A stretch of DNA of 64,000 bases from Streptomyces sp. TP-A0356 (GCF_001417775.1 NZ_BBZJ01000016.1:372001-436000), one strand, 5' to 3'; numbered from the stretch's first letter, positions 42,545-51,169 are shown. Notes: generated by a model not told the origin, from the letters alone. Numbers and translations: made by a program.

Positions 42545-43390
42545 TCAGCCGATCGTGAAGGCGCCGTCGGGGGGTTCGGGTGACGGGACGGCGTTCTCGT
42601 CGTGGACGGGTTCGGCGCCGCCCATGAAGTCGCGCAGCGAGGCGCCGTGTTCGACACGGGCCGGGAAGGCGTCCGCGGCGGTGCGCCGGGCGAGGAGGGC
42701 CGTGTCCAGCGGGTGGTGGGCGGCGATGAGCACGGCGTTGCCGAAGCGGCGCCCGCGCAGCACGCCCGGCTCGGCGATCAGCGCCAGTTCCTGGAACACC
42801 GCCGCGAACGTGGCGAGTTGGGAGCTCAGGAAGGCGAAGGGCGCGGCGTCGGCGAGGTTGGCCAGATAGATGCCGTCGGCGCGCAGCACCCGCCCGGCGG
42901 CACGTGCGTAGGCGACCGTCGTCAGATGGGCCGGGATGCGGGAGCCGCCGAAGACGTCCGCGATCAGGATGTCGGCGGAGTCCGGCGGAGCCGCCTCCAG
43001 CCAGGCGCGGGCGTCGGCGGCGTGCAGGGTGATACCGCTGTCGGCGGGCAGCGGCAGATGTTCGATGACGAGGTCCAGCAGGCCCCCGTCGGCCTCGACC
43101 ACGTCCTGCCGTGAGCCCGGGCGGGTCGCGGCGAGATAGCGCGGCAGGGTGAGCGCTCCCCCGCCGAGGTGCAGGACATCCAGCGGACGCTCGGGCTCCT
43201 TCACGGTGTCCAGCACATGGCCGAGCCGGCGAGCGTACTCGAACTCCAGATGCGTCGGCGCGTCCAGGTCGACGTACGACTGCGGCGCCCCGTCGACTGT
43301 CAGCAGCCAGGCGCGCTCCCGGTCCACGTCGGGCATCAGCTTGGCGGTCCCGTGATCGACGGAACGGGTGACGGGTATGGGCTCGTTCAC
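42545..43390 (-). CDS. Spermidine-synthase-like methyltransferase-fold protein
   Basis: The 281-residue protein has the SpeE-type Rossmann core: PLDVLHLGGGALTLPRYLAATRPG (nucleotide loop), DVVEADGGLLDL (acidic residue after beta-2) and DILIADVFGGSRIPAHL. There is no clear spermidine-synthase catalytic Asp-Ser-xD motif, and the N-terminal strand domain is short. It may therefore be a fused or non-canonical aminopropyltransferase or methyltransferase, as many actinobacterial SpeE-like proteins are. GTG 43390 is the likely start. Confidence 0.82.
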   Translation of the reverse strand: MNEPIPVTRSVDHGTAKLMPDVDRERAWLLTVDGAPQSYVDLDAPTHLEFEYARRLGHVLDTVKEPERPLDVLHLGGGALTLPRYLAATRPGSRQDVVEADGGLLDLVIEHLPLPADSGITLHAADARAWLEAAPPDSADILIADVFGGSRIPAHLTTVAYARAAGRVLRADGIYLANLADAAPFAFLSSQLATFAAVFQELALIAEPGVLRGRRFGNAVLIAAHHPLDTALLARRTAADAFPARVEHGASLRDFMGGAEPVHDENAVPSPEPPDGAFTIG

Positions 43391-43566
43391 GCGTCCATTG
43401 TGCGCCGCACCGCGAGACGGGTGTGCCGGCCGCGCCGCCGCGAGGAGTGGGGGGGCCGAGTCGCCCCGGTGCTGCGCCGCGTGGGCGCGACCAGCCACGA
43501 ACGGCTCGCGGCTGCCCGCGCCCCTCGGCCCCCTTCCTCACCCGGCGCTTCTTCGGCCGGGCACCG

Positions 43567-44736
43567 TCAGTCGACGGATGTCACCGTGCCCGCGCCGATC
43601 GTCCGGCCGCCCTCGCGGATCGCGAAGCCGAGGCCGGGCTCCAGCGGGACCTCGCGGCCCAGCTCGACCGTCATGGTGACCGTGTCGCCGGGCCGGGCGA
43701 CCGCCGTCTCACCGAGGTCGACATCACCGACCACGTCCGCGGTGCGGATGTAGAACTGCGGCCGGTAGCCGCTCGACACCGGGGTCGTGCGGCCCCCTTC
43801 GCGCGCCGACAGGACGTACACCCGCGCCGAGAACCGGCGGCTCGGCACGACGCTGCCGGGCGCCGCGACGATGTGCCCGCGGCGCACCGCGTCGCGTGGC
43901 ACCCCGCGCAGCAGCAGCGCCACGTTGTCCCCGGCCTGCGCCTCCGTCATGGGCTTCCCGAAGGTCTCCAGGCCGGTGACCACGGTCTCCACAGCGGCGC
44001 CCAGCACCTCGACCCGGTCACCCACGCGCACCGTGCCGCGCTCGACGGCGCCGGTGACGACCGTGCCGCGGCCGGTGATCGTGAGCACGTTCTCCACCGG
44101 CAGCAGGAACGGCGCGTCCACGTACCGCTCGGGCATGGGCACATAGGTGTCCACCGCGTCGAGCAGCGCGTGGATCGCCGCCGTCCAACGGGGGTCGCCC
44201 TCCAATGCCTTGAGCCCGGAGACGCGTACCACCGGTACGGAGTCGCCGGGATAGCCCTGCGCGGTCAGCAGGTCCCGGACCTCCAGCTCGACGAGGTCGG
44301 CGAGCTCCTCGTCCCCCGCGTCGGACTTGTTCAGGGCGACGACGATGTGGTCCACACCCACCTGCCGGGCGAGCAGCACGTGTTCGGCTGTCTGCGGCAT
44401 GATCCCGTCGAGCGCGGAGACGACGAGGATCGCCCCGTCGAGCTGCGCGGCCCCGGTGACCATGTTCTTGACGTAGTCGGCGTGGCCCGGCATGTCCACG
44501 TGCGCGTAGTGCCGGGTGTCGGTCTCGTACTCGACGTGCGCGATGTTGATGGTGATGCCGCGCGCCGCCTCCTCCGGGGCCCGGTCGATCCGGTCGAACG
44601 GCACGAACGTGCCGGTGCCGCGCTCGGCGAGAACCTTGGTGATCGCGGCGGTCAGGGTGGTCTTCCCGTGGTCGACGTGCCCCATCGTGCCGATGTTCAC
44701 GTGCGGTTTGGTGCGCACGTATGCCGTCTTGGGCAT
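43567..44736 (-). CDS. tuf3: Elongation factor Tu, divergent solitary copy (tuf3-like)
   Basis: The 389 residues carry every GTPase motif: [22 protein letters not shown] and SGLKAL. They also hold the effector loop [18 protein letters not shown] and the C-terminal [10 protein letters not shown]. It is slightly shorter than the usual 397 and diverges in places (DMPGH instead of DCPGH; the final Lys tail is missing), and lies away from the str operon. This matches the tuf3 genes of Streptomyces (S. coelicolor SCO1321, from memory), which are expressed under stress. GAGG lies upstream of ATG 44736. The leader is structured. Confidence 0.92.
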   Translation of the reverse strand: MPKTAYVRTKPHVNIGTMGHVDHGKTTLTAAITKVLAERGTGTFVPFDRIDRAPEEAARGITINIAHVEYETDTRHYAHVDMPGHADYVKNMVTGAAQLDGAILVVSALDGIMPQTAEHVLLARQVGVDHIVVALNKSDAGDEELADLVELEVRDLLTAQGYPGDSVPVVRVSGLKALEGDPRWTAAIHALLDAVDTYVPMPERYVDAPFLLPVENVLTITGRGTVVTGAVERGTVRVGDRVEVLGAAVETVVTGLETFGKPMTEAQAGDNVALLLRGVPRDAVRRGHIVAAPGSVVPSRRFSARVYVLSAREGGRTTPVSSGYRPQFYIRTADVVGDVDLGETAVARPGDTVTMTVELGREVPLEPGLGFAIREGGRTIGAGTVTSVD

Positions 44737-44806
44737 GGCTGTACCTCGAAGTCTCTTCAGTGGTACCGAGTGATGGCCCCGGCGTCGGAAGATCCGGCCG
44801 GGACGG

Positions 44807-44867
44807 GGACCCCGAGGTGGTGCCGACCCTCCCCCTGCGGGGTCCGCCGGACGATCCGGGAAGGGTC
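44807..44867 (-). promoter_or_regulatory. Alternative hairpins in the tuf3 leader
   Basis: On the minus strand, GACCCTTCCC (44867-44858) can pair with GGGAGGGTC (44833-44825), and GGACCCCG (44845-44838) with CGGGGTCC (44814-44807). The left arm of the second lies in the loop of the first while its right arm lies outside, so the two stems interlock and may be alternatives. Such overlap is typical of attenuators, but this is by eye only. Confidence 0.35.
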
Positions 44868-44967
44868 AGCTTCGGGCGCCGTCGACGGCGGCCACCAGGA
44901 CGGGAACGGCAGCCTTCGGCGCATCCGCGGCGGCGGATGCTGCGAGGACGGAGGCGTACCGGAACAT
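44866..44967 (-). CDS. Possible leader peptide of tuf3, 33 aa
   Basis: ATG 44967 has GAGGA about nine bases upstream. The 33-residue Ala/Val-rich product (MFRYASVLAASAAADAPKAA ...) ends inside the left arm of the tuf3 leader hairpin. That spacing suggests coupling between its translation and leader folding. It may equally be a chance frame; no homology is known. Confidence 0.3.
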   Translation of the reverse strand: MFRYASVLAASAAADAPKAAVPVLVAAVDGARS

Positions 44968-45113
44968 GCCGTGAATCCTCGCCGAGGGACCCGCCCGCGT
45001 CGAATGGTTTTCCGCGCGGGCCCGGTTGGGCGGCACGCGGGGTTCCCTCACCCGTAACGCATTGAAGACGGACCATACGCCGATCACACACATGGGTCGG
45101 TTAGTGTCACCGG

Positions 45114-45893
45114 ATGCTCGATGCCACCACCCGCTCTGGGGGCACCGCCACGGCCTCTCCCCGGGCCGCCGCCACGGAGCTCACCGCCGCGCCGGCCGGG
45201 GCCGTCGTCGTACCGCTCGGCTTCACCGCCCGCTGCAAGAGAGTGCTGCTGTCGCCCTGGTCGCGGCTGTCCCTGCTCGTGGTGCTGCTCGCCGCGGCCG
45301 CGTTCTGCGTGTTGCTGTTCCAGCCGCAGAAGCTGCTGGCGCACGGCTGGCCACCGCAGCTCGGGGGCGCCGCGGCGGCCGTGGTCTTCGCGGTGGCGTA
45401 CGGGCTGTGCTCGGTCGCGTTCGTGCCGCGACCGCTGCTGAACCTCGCGGCGGGCGCCCTGTTCGGCTCGCCGCTGGGCACCGGCACGGCCCTCGCGGGC
45501 ACGGTGCTCGGGGCCGGGATGGCCTTCGGTCTGGGACGGGGGCTCGGACAGGACGCGCTGCGCCCGCTGTTGCGCGGGCGCTGGCTGAAGGCGGCGGACG
45601 GGCAGCTCAGCCGGCACGGCTTCCGCTCGATGATGGCGGCCCGGCTGTTCCCCGGGGTGCCGTTCTGGGTGGCCAACTACTGCGCGGCCGTCTCACGGAT
45701 GCGCTGGGGGCCGTTCCTGCTCGCGACGGCGCTCGGGTCGATTCCGAACACCGCCGCGTACGTCGTGGCCGGCGCCCGCGCCTCGAAGCCGACCTCGCCC
45801 GCCTTCCTGATCGCGATGGGCTTCATAGCGGTGCCTGCTCTGGCCGGCGCGGTGGTGGCCTGGCGCAAGCGCCACCACCTGCGCGGGGTCTAG
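45114..45893 (+). CDS. TVP38/TMEM64 (VTT-domain) membrane protein
   Basis: The 259-residue protein has about five helices and the VTT signature FVPRPLLNLAAGALFGSPLGTGTALAGTVLGA, followed by FRSMMAARLFPGVPFWVANYCAAVSRM (FxxxxxxRxxPxxP). The family shares the DedA superfamily fold and acts in membrane lipid handling. ATG 45114 has little ribosome-binding site; GTG/TTG alternatives are absent. It is divergent from tuf3. Confidence 0.9.
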   Translation: MLDATTRSGGTATASPRAAATELTAAPAGAVVVPLGFTARCKRVLLSPWSRLSLLVVLLAAAAFCVLLFQPQKLLAHGWPPQLGGAAAAVVFAVAYGLCSVAFVPRPLLNLAAGALFGSPLGTGTALAGTVLGAGMAFGLGRGLGQDALRPLLRGRWLKAADGQLSRHGFRSMMAARLFPGVPFWVANYCAAVSRMRWGPFLLATALGSIPNTAAYVVAGARASKPTSPAFLIAMGFIAVPALAGAVVAWRKRHHLRGV

Positions 45894-45903
45894 GCGTTCT
45901 GAC

Positions 45904-45960
45904 GGTGTCCGGCCCTTCCACGCCGGGCGCACGGCGCCTGGCCGGGAAGGGTCGGACACC
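45904..45960. terminator. Terminator between TVP38 and thiolase genes
   Basis: GGTGTCCGGCCCTTCC pairs with GGAAGGGTCGGACACC through 15 matches and one G-T pair, with a 25-base loop, between convergent stop codons. The same upstream 18 bases (TTCTGACGGTGTCCGGCC) occur at 17067-17084. Confidence 0.75.
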
Positions 45961-45969
45961 ACCCCCCGG

Positions 45970-47139
45970 TCAGACCGCCTCGACGATCATCGCGTTGGCC
46001 AGGCCGCCCGCCTCGCACATCGTCTGCAGTCCGTAGCGCGCTCCCCGCGCGCGCAGGGCGTGCACCAGGGTGGTGGTCAGACGGGTGCCGCTCGCGCCCA
46101 GGGGGTGGCCGATGGCGATGGCCCCGCCGTGCACATTGACCCTGGCGAGATCGGCGCCCGTCTCCTGCTGCCAGGCCAGCACGACGCTGGAGAAGGCCTC
46201 GTTCACCTCGAAGAGGTCGATGTCGTCGAGGGTCAGCCCCGCCCTGCGCAGCACCTTCTCGGTGGCTGGGATGACGCCCGTGAGCATCAGCAGGGGATCG
46301 GATCCGGTCACCGCGAAGCTGTGCAGCCGGGCGAGCGGGCGCAGGCCGAGGCGGGCCGCGGTCTCGCTGGAGGTGATCAGCACGGCCGACGCCCCGTCGT
46401 TGATGGGGCTGGCGTTGCCCGCGGTGACGTTCCACTCGATCTGCGGGAAGCGTTCGGCCAAGGCCGGGTCGTGGTAGGCGGCCTTGAGTCCGGCCAGGAT
46501 CTCCGTGGTGCTCGAGGGCCGGACGCACTCGTCGCGCTCGAGGCCCTCCAGGGGGGCCGTCTCGTCGTGGAAGAGCCCGGCGTCCCAGGCCGCTGCCGCC
46601 TTCCGGTGCGAGGACACCGCGAAGGCGTCCATCTGCTCGCGGCTGATCGACCACTTCGCGGCGATCAACTCGGCGCTGACGCCCTGCGGCACCAGGCCCT
46701 CCGGGTAGCGAGCGGCGACCCCTGGCCCGAAGGGGTCCTTGCCCGGGGGCACGTTCGACCACATCGGTACGCGGCTCATGGACTCCACACCACAGGCGAC
46801 GACGATGTCGTACGCGCCCGAGAGGACGCCCTGCGCGGCGAAGTGCACGGCCTGCTGGGAGGAGCCGCACTGGCGGTCCACGGTGGTCGCGGGGACCGTC
46901 TCGGGGAAGCCGGCGGACAGCACGGCGTACCGGGTGGTGTTCATGGCCTGCTCGCCGACCTGGTCGACGGTGCCGCCGATGACGTCGTCGATGAGCGCCG
47001 GGTCGATTCCCGAGCGCTCGACGAGGGTGCGCAGGGTGTGCGCGAGGAGTTCCACGGGGTGGACATGGGCGAGGGCGCCGTTCGGCTTGCCCTTGCCCAC
47101 CGGGGTGCGTACGGCTTCGACGATCACGGCGTCGCGCAT
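45970..47139 (-). CDS. Acetyl-CoA acetyltransferase (thiolase)
   Basis: The 389 residues match thiolase II. The nucleophilic Cys lies in DRQCGSSQQAVHFAAQGV, the active-site His in GGAIAIGHPLGASG, and the second Cys in QTMCEAGGLANAMI. EVNEAFSSVVLAWQ is the usual internal signature. It either degrades fatty acids or condenses acetyl-CoA. ATG 47139 follows AAGGAGG. Transcription is probably controlled by the divergent HxlR gene. Confidence 0.94.
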   Translation of the reverse strand: MRDAVIVEAVRTPVGKGKPNGALAHVHPVELLAHTLRTLVERSGIDPALIDDVIGGTVDQVGEQAMNTTRYAVLSAGFPETVPATTVDRQCGSSQQAVHFAAQGVLSGAYDIVVACGVESMSRVPMWSNVPPGKDPFGPGVAARYPEGLVPQGVSAELIAAKWSISREQMDAFAVSSHRKAAAAWDAGLFHDETAPLEGLERDECVRPSSTTEILAGLKAAYHDPALAERFPQIEWNVTAGNASPINDGASAVLITSSETAARLGLRPLARLHSFAVTGSDPLLMLTGVIPATEKVLRRAGLTLDDIDLFEVNEAFSSVVLAWQQETGADLARVNVHGGAIAIGHPLGASGTRLTTTLVHALRARGARYGLQTMCEAGGLANAMIVEAV

Positions 47140-47215
47140 GGTGCGGGCCTCCTTGCCCGGCGGGTGCCGGTTGGCGTTACCGGTGAGTAGGAAATCTGGA
47201 TCCACCATAGCTCGT

Positions 47216-47236
47216 AGGGTTGGAAAAGCAAACCCT
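47216..47236. promoter_or_regulatory. HxlR operator candidate
   Basis: AGGGTTGGAAAAGCAAACCCT is an imperfect inverted repeat (AGGGTT/AACCCT plus near-symmetric inner bases), centred about 15 bases upstream of the leaderless-type -10 box TAGACT (47241-47246) of the HxlR gene. It lies between divergent genes. Confidence 0.5.
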
Positions 47237-47252
47237 CACCTAGACTGGGGGC

Positions 47253-47723
47253 ATGGCCGCCACCAAGGACCCGCGCCCCTGCTCGATCGCCGACACCCTC
47301 GCTGTCGTGGGCGAGAAGTACTCCCTGCTCGTCCTGCGCGAGGTGTGCCTCGGGAACGGACGCTTCGACCAGCTCGTGCGCAACATCGGCGCCCCGCGCG
47401 ACATCCTGGCCGCGCGTCTTAAGCGTCTGGTGGACGCCGGAATCCTGACGAAGAAGATGTACAGCGAGCGCCCGCAGCGCTTCGAGTACCGGCCCACGGC
47501 GGCGGCCCTGGAACTGGAGACGGTCCTGATGACCCTCATGGCGTGGGGCGACCGCCATCTCCGGAAGGACGACGACCGCCCCATGGTGATCGAGCACATC
47601 TGCGGCAACGAGCTGGTCCCGGTGGTCACCTGCTCCGCCTGCGGCGAGGAGGTCCGCCACGAGGACATGACGGCCCACCCTCAGGCGCCCGGCTGGACGG
47701 TCTCCGGTCCGGCCGTGGCTTAG
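47253..47723 (+). CDS. HxlR-family regulator with C-terminal zinc-ribbon-like motif
   Basis: The 156 residues have an HxlR winged helix (CSIADTLAVVGEKYSLLVLREV ... FDQLVRNIGAPRDILAARLKRLVDAGIL). A C-terminal extension VTCSACGEEVRHEDM contains a CxxC pair and is absent from minimal HxlR proteins. The N-terminal Cys (PRPCSIA) is the usual thiol sensor position. TAGACT sits six bases before ATG 47253, suggesting leaderless expression. Divergence from thiolase suggests it regulates that gene. Confidence 0.92.
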   Translation: MAATKDPRPCSIADTLAVVGEKYSLLVLREVCLGNGRFDQLVRNIGAPRDILAARLKRLVDAGILTKKMYSERPQRFEYRPTAAALELETVLMTLMAWGDRHLRKDDDRPMVIEHICGNELVPVVTCSACGEEVRHEDMTAHPQAPGWTVSGPAVA

Positions 47724-47730
47724 GGGTATG

Positions 47731-47792
47731 CCCGCCCGGGTCGCGCGCTCATAGTGCAAGGACCCCTTGGAGCTCCGAGCTCTTAGAGCTCT
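47731..47792. repeat. Dispersed intergenic repeat, copy B
   Basis: CGCTCATAGTGCAAGGACCCCTT (about 47746-47768) followed by GGAGCTCCGAGCTCTTAGAGCTC repeats, in altered order, the elements of the large hairpin at 59.5 kb (ATAGTGCAAGGACCCC and AGAGCTCCGA). It begins just past the HxlR stop and ends at the cupin-gene stop. Confidence 0.7.
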
Positions 47793-48510
47793 ACGACGTC
47801 CCCCGGTAGACGCTCAGCCACCCGCACATCCCGAACTTCCCGCCGGCGGACGGTTTCCGGGTCCGTACGACAGCGTCGGCGAGGTGGGAGGCATCGCCGC
47901 GCTCCAGACGGTCGAGCTGATGGCCCGTGGCCGCGGCGGCGGCCTCGGCGCCGCGCCGCCACCGCTCGCGCCACTCGGCCAGCCGCGGCCGTACGAGCGC
48001 GGCGGCGGCCCGGTGGAACGCGGCCAGCGGCTCGGGGCCGTCCGCGTCGCGCAGCGCCCGGTAGCCCTCCAGGGCCAGATCACGGCGGGCCCTGGCGATG
48101 CGCTCCTGCTCCGCCTCGGGCGCGTCGGCCGGGACGGCGGTCGCGGCGGCGTACGTCTGCGGATCCGTCAGGTACTCCGGGGGCAGCGTGAGGACGGCGT
48201 CACCCGCTTCCGGCAGCCCGCCGTTCTGCATGAGGACGGTGATGCGCAGGTCCTCCTCGTTGACCAGCCGGTGGATGGTGCCGGGCGTGAACCAGGCGAC
48301 CGTGCCGGCAGCGAGGGGCGTGACCTCGTACCCGGACGTCGTCAGCGTCTGCACCGCCCCGCGCCCGCCGGTGACGACGTACGCCTCCGAACAGGTCAGA
48401 TGCAGATGGGGACTTCCACCGCACACACCGTCGGCCGCGGGCCAGTCGTAGACGGTCAGGTGCGAGACGGCGACGGCGCCCGGCAGCCCCGTGAACTCCC
48501 CGGCGCTCAC
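47791..48510 (-). CDS. Cupin-domain protein of the oxidoreductase operon
   Basis: The 239-residue protein has a cupin core near 25-105 (GGSPHLHLTCSEAYVVTGGRGAV ... GTVAWFTPGTIHRLVNEEDLRITVLMQN), with His/Glu residues in metal-binding positions. A helical C-terminal extension follows. GTG 48510 overlaps the stop of the upstream gene (GTGA). It is the last gene of the oxidoreductase-DUF6807-cupin operon, so it likely acts on the same sugar-derived substrate. Confidence 0.85.
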   Translation of the reverse strand: MSAGEFTGLPGAVAVSHLTVYDWPAADGVCGGSPHLHLTCSEAYVVTGGRGAVQTLTTSGYEVTPLAAGTVAWFTPGTIHRLVNEEDLRITVLMQNGGLPEAGDAVLTLPPEYLTDPQTYAAATAVPADAPEAEQERIARARRDLALEGYRALRDADGPEPLAAFHRAAAALVRPRLAEWRERWRRGAEAAAAATGHQLDRLERGDASHLADAVVRTRKPSAGGKFGMCGWLSVYRGTS

Positions 48511-49436
48511 CACGGGTGCTCCTGCAGGTACTTGGCAACCTCCGCGCGCTCCCAGGCGCCATCCGCCACCACCACCCGGTACCGGCGGCGCAGCGTGTCG
48601 CCGGGGGCCAGCTCCAGCTCGTCGTGGAACGCCCAGGACGGGGCGACGGTCGCGAACGGGTCGTTGCGCACGAACCAGTGGGCGGGGTGGGTGCCGCGCT
48701 CTCCCAGGTGGTCGTTCTCGGGGGCATGCGCGAAGACGAGTGTCGCGTGCCCGTCGGCGCCGTCGTGCTCCCCCGAGTACGCGAGCCAGGGCGCCTGTTG
48801 CCCCATCAGTCCGGGGCCCTCCGAGTCCGGCCCGACGATCCGCCCGCCACGGAAGGCGCGCGGCCCGCGCCAGAACAGGCCCGTGTAACCGGCCAGTTCC
48901 CGTCCTGCGGTCGTGGGGCTGCCGAAGAGCAGTGGCTCGTCGCGGCGGTTGGTGATCGCGGAGGTCCAGGTCAGCGCCCAGGACCGGGATCCGAGGTCGA
49001 CGTCGTGCACCTCGATGCGGCGCTCCTCGTCGGCCCAGAGCTCGCCGTCGTACGGATGCCAGGTGAGTCGCTCGGCGACGACCGCCCGACCGCCGCCCGC
49101 GTCGATCTCGTCGAACGCCACATGCGCCATCGACCCGACGCGCTCCGGCAACGCCAGGTACCCCTCGCCGTGCACATAGGTGTAGCCGCCCCACAGGTTC
49201 TGCCCGGACAGGTGCGAAGCCGTCAGCTGCAGGCCCTTGTGCCAGCGGTGGTCGTTGGGCCGGTAGTCGGTGACGATGTCCCCGGCGAGCGTCCGCACGG
49301 GGTGCAGATACGGCTTGGGTGCCTCCCAGGCCGCCTCGGGGCCGTACACGTAGCTGAACAGCTCGATGCCGGTGGCCGGTTCGGTGAGCGTGATGCGGTC
49401 GCCGTGCTCGTGCGCGATCCGCAAGGTCCCGGTCAT
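48507..49436 (-). CDS. DUF6807 (PmoA-like) protein
   Basis: The 309-residue beta-rich protein of the DUF6807 family carries DIVTDYRPNDHRWHKGLQLTASHLSGQNLWGGYTYV, a His-rich motif, and a galactose-mutarotase-like fold overall. No signal peptide is visible. The family is usually encoded beside Gfo/Idh/MocA oxidoreductases in glycan or polyol catabolic loci, exactly as here; its reaction is not established. Its ATG overlaps the oxidoreductase stop (ATGA). Confidence 0.82.
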   Translation of the reverse strand: MTGTLRIAHEHGDRITLTEPATGIELFSYVYGPEAAWEAPKPYLHPVRTLAGDIVTDYRPNDHRWHKGLQLTASHLSGQNLWGGYTYVHGEGYLALPERVGSMAHVAFDEIDAGGGRAVVAERLTWHPYDGELWADEERRIEVHDVDLGSRSWALTWTSAITNRRDEPLLFGSPTTAGRELAGYTGLFWRGPRAFRGGRIVGPDSEGPGLMGQQAPWLAYSGEHDGADGHATLVFAHAPENDHLGERGTHPAHWFVRNDPFATVAPSWAFHDELELAPGDTLRRRYRVVVADGAWERAEVAKYLQEHPW

Positions 49437-50812
49437 GCGGACACCTCCTCGCCCCGCGCCGCCGCGGACGCCTCGGTCACCCTGGGCGCCCAGCCGGGCG
49501 CGCCGCCGTGCAGGGCCGTGTAGTACGGGTCGCCGGGGCCGATATCACCGGCGAGGACGGTCGTGTCGGTGAACGCCGACTTGTACAGCGCGGTGATCAG
49601 CTCCAGGCTGGTGCGGCCGTCCGCGCCGCTGCTGCGGGGCCGCTCGCCGGCGCGCATGCTCGCGACCAGCTCGCGCAGCTGTTCAAGATGCGAACTGGGC
49701 ACGTCCGCACCGAAGTCCCGCCAGCGGGCGGCCTCCTCCTCGGGCACATCGGGAGCGGCTGTGATGCGCCAGTTGTCGTTGCTGTGCCCGTACAGATGCG
49801 TCAGTTCGACGGTGGCCCGCTCGCAGTCGATGCGGATGCGGCTGACCTCGTCCGGGCTGAGCACGCTGTTCACGATCGTGGCGAGCGCCCCGTTCTCGAA
49901 GCGGACGAGCGCCGTCGAGACGTCCTCGGTCTCCAGGTCGTGCACCAGGCGGCCGGCCATGGCCCGCACCTCGCTCCACGGTCCCAGCAGGTCAAGGAGG
50001 AGATCCATCTGGTGGATGCCGTGGCCCATGGCGGGTCCGCCACCCTCGGTCTGCCAGCGTCCGCGCCAGGGCACGGCGTAGTAGGCGGCGTCGCGGTACC
50101 AGGTGGTCTGGCAGTGCGCCACCAGCGGGCGGCCCAGGGCCCGCTCGGCGAGCAGTCGCCCGACGTGCCGGGCGCCGGAGCCGAAGCGGTGCTGGAAGAC
50201 GATCGCCGCGTAGGGGCCGCCGTCCGTCCCCTCTTCCGCCTCGACGGCGTCGAAGTCGGCCAGCGTCGGCACCGGAGGCTTCTCGCACCACACCCAGGCG
50301 CCGGCCCGCAGCGCCGCGACGGTCTGCTCGCGGTGCAGGGTGGGCGGCGTACAGATGCTGACCAGGTCGGGCCGCTGCTCGTCGAGCATGCGCCGGAGGT
50401 CGGTGTACGGGTGCGGAATGCCACCCTCCGCGCACAGCCGCTTGACGGAGTCGGCGTCGATGTCGACGGCGGCGACGATCTCGGTCTCGCCCTCCTCGGC
50501 CAGGCGGGCGAGCGCGGGGAGATGGGAGCCGCGCGCGATGGCGCCCGTGCCGATGAGGGCGGCCCTGATGCGACGGCCCGCGAAGGGGGATGCGGGGCGG
50601 TCCGGGCGCGGGTTCGAAGACCGCTCGGGATACCGGCGCGGGTTCGAACTCCGGTCGGAGTCCGGGGTCGGGTTCGAAGAGCGGTCGGAGTCCGGGTTCA
50701 GGTTCGAGTTCGAAGAGCAGCCGGAGTCCGAACTCGGGTTCGGAGTCTGGGGCGGAGTGGGCTCGGGGGTCGTGGCGTTGTCGGCTGTGGAGGCGTTGCG
50801 GGCTGTCGGCAT
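49433..50812 (-). CDS. Gfo/Idh/MocA-family oxidoreductase with Ser/Asn/Pro-rich N-terminus
   Basis: The 459 residues include an NAD(P)-binding Rossmann domain starting IRAALIGTGAIARGSHLP (about residue 80) with WCEKPPVPTLADF, the EKP family motif, and a C-terminal dimer domain with GHGIHQMDLLLDLLGP. Before this lies about 75 residues of PDSDRSSNP-type repeats with no alternative ATG, GTG or TTG. Hence either the tail is translated or the start is non-canonical. It heads the operon; its substrate is probably a sugar or inositol. A LacI-type site lies upstream. Confidence 0.88.
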   Translation of the reverse strand: MPTARNASTADNATTPEPTPPQTPNPSSDSGCSSNSNLNPDSDRSSNPTPDSDRSSNPRRYPERSSNPRPDRPASPFAGRRIRAALIGTGAIARGSHLPALARLAEEGETEIVAAVDIDADSVKRLCAEGGIPHPYTDLRRMLDEQRPDLVSICTPPTLHREQTVAALRAGAWVWCEKPPVPTLADFDAVEAEEGTDGGPYAAIVFQHRFGSGARHVGRLLAERALGRPLVAHCQTTWYRDAAYYAVPWRGRWQTEGGGPAMGHGIHQMDLLLDLLGPWSEVRAMAGRLVHDLETEDVSTALVRFENGALATIVNSVLSPDEVSRIRIDCERATVELTHLYGHSNDNWRITAAPDVPEEEAARWRDFGADVPSSHLEQLRELVASMRAGERPRSSGADGRTSLELITALYKSAFTDTTVLAGDIGPGDPYYTALHGGAPGWAPRVTEASAAARGEEVSA

Positions 50813-50903
50813 GAACGTGATCAGCGCTCCATCGGACGTGACGTCAGACGTGACGTCGGACGTTGACCAACGCGTGTTGACTCCGGAGGAGCCCGGGGGC
50901 AGC

Positions 50904-50911
50904 AAGCGCTT
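50904..50911. promoter_or_regulatory. LacI-type operator core upstream of the oxidoreductase operon
   Basis: AAGCGCTT, extended on the minus strand to GGAAAGCGCTTGC, matches the palindromic core bound by LacI/GalR regulators of Streptomyces sugar operons. It lies about 92 bases upstream of the oxidoreductase ATG. No LacI-family gene is in the window. Confidence 0.5.
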
Positions 50912-51033
50912 TCCCTCCGCTGCAACGTAAGCGGGTTCGAGCGGCCGGTCAACACCACGCGCCGGACCCTTCCACGAGGTGGACGGGCTCGCACCCGCAC
51001 GACATCGGACGCACTGTCCCAAGCGCCGGTAAA

Positions 51034-51063
51034 GCCCCGGTGATGGCATCGTCATCCCGGGGC
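51034..51063 (+). promoter_or_regulatory. Hairpin in the uppP leader region
   Basis: GCCCCGG-T-GATG pairs with CATC-CCGGGGC around a 7-base loop, with one bulged base. It lies about 107 bases before the uppP start, in a divergent intergenic region, so it is not an ordinary terminator of either flanking gene. It could be a 5' regulatory structure or a terminator-like stop. Confidence 0.4.
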
Positions 51064-51169
51064 GCTACGCTGCCACCCAGCACCCTTGATCCCCGGCCGC
51101 ACCACGGCACGCCGCGGCCCGGTGTGCCCGTCGTCGCCTCCACGATCAGCGCTTGGACCACATCACTTC

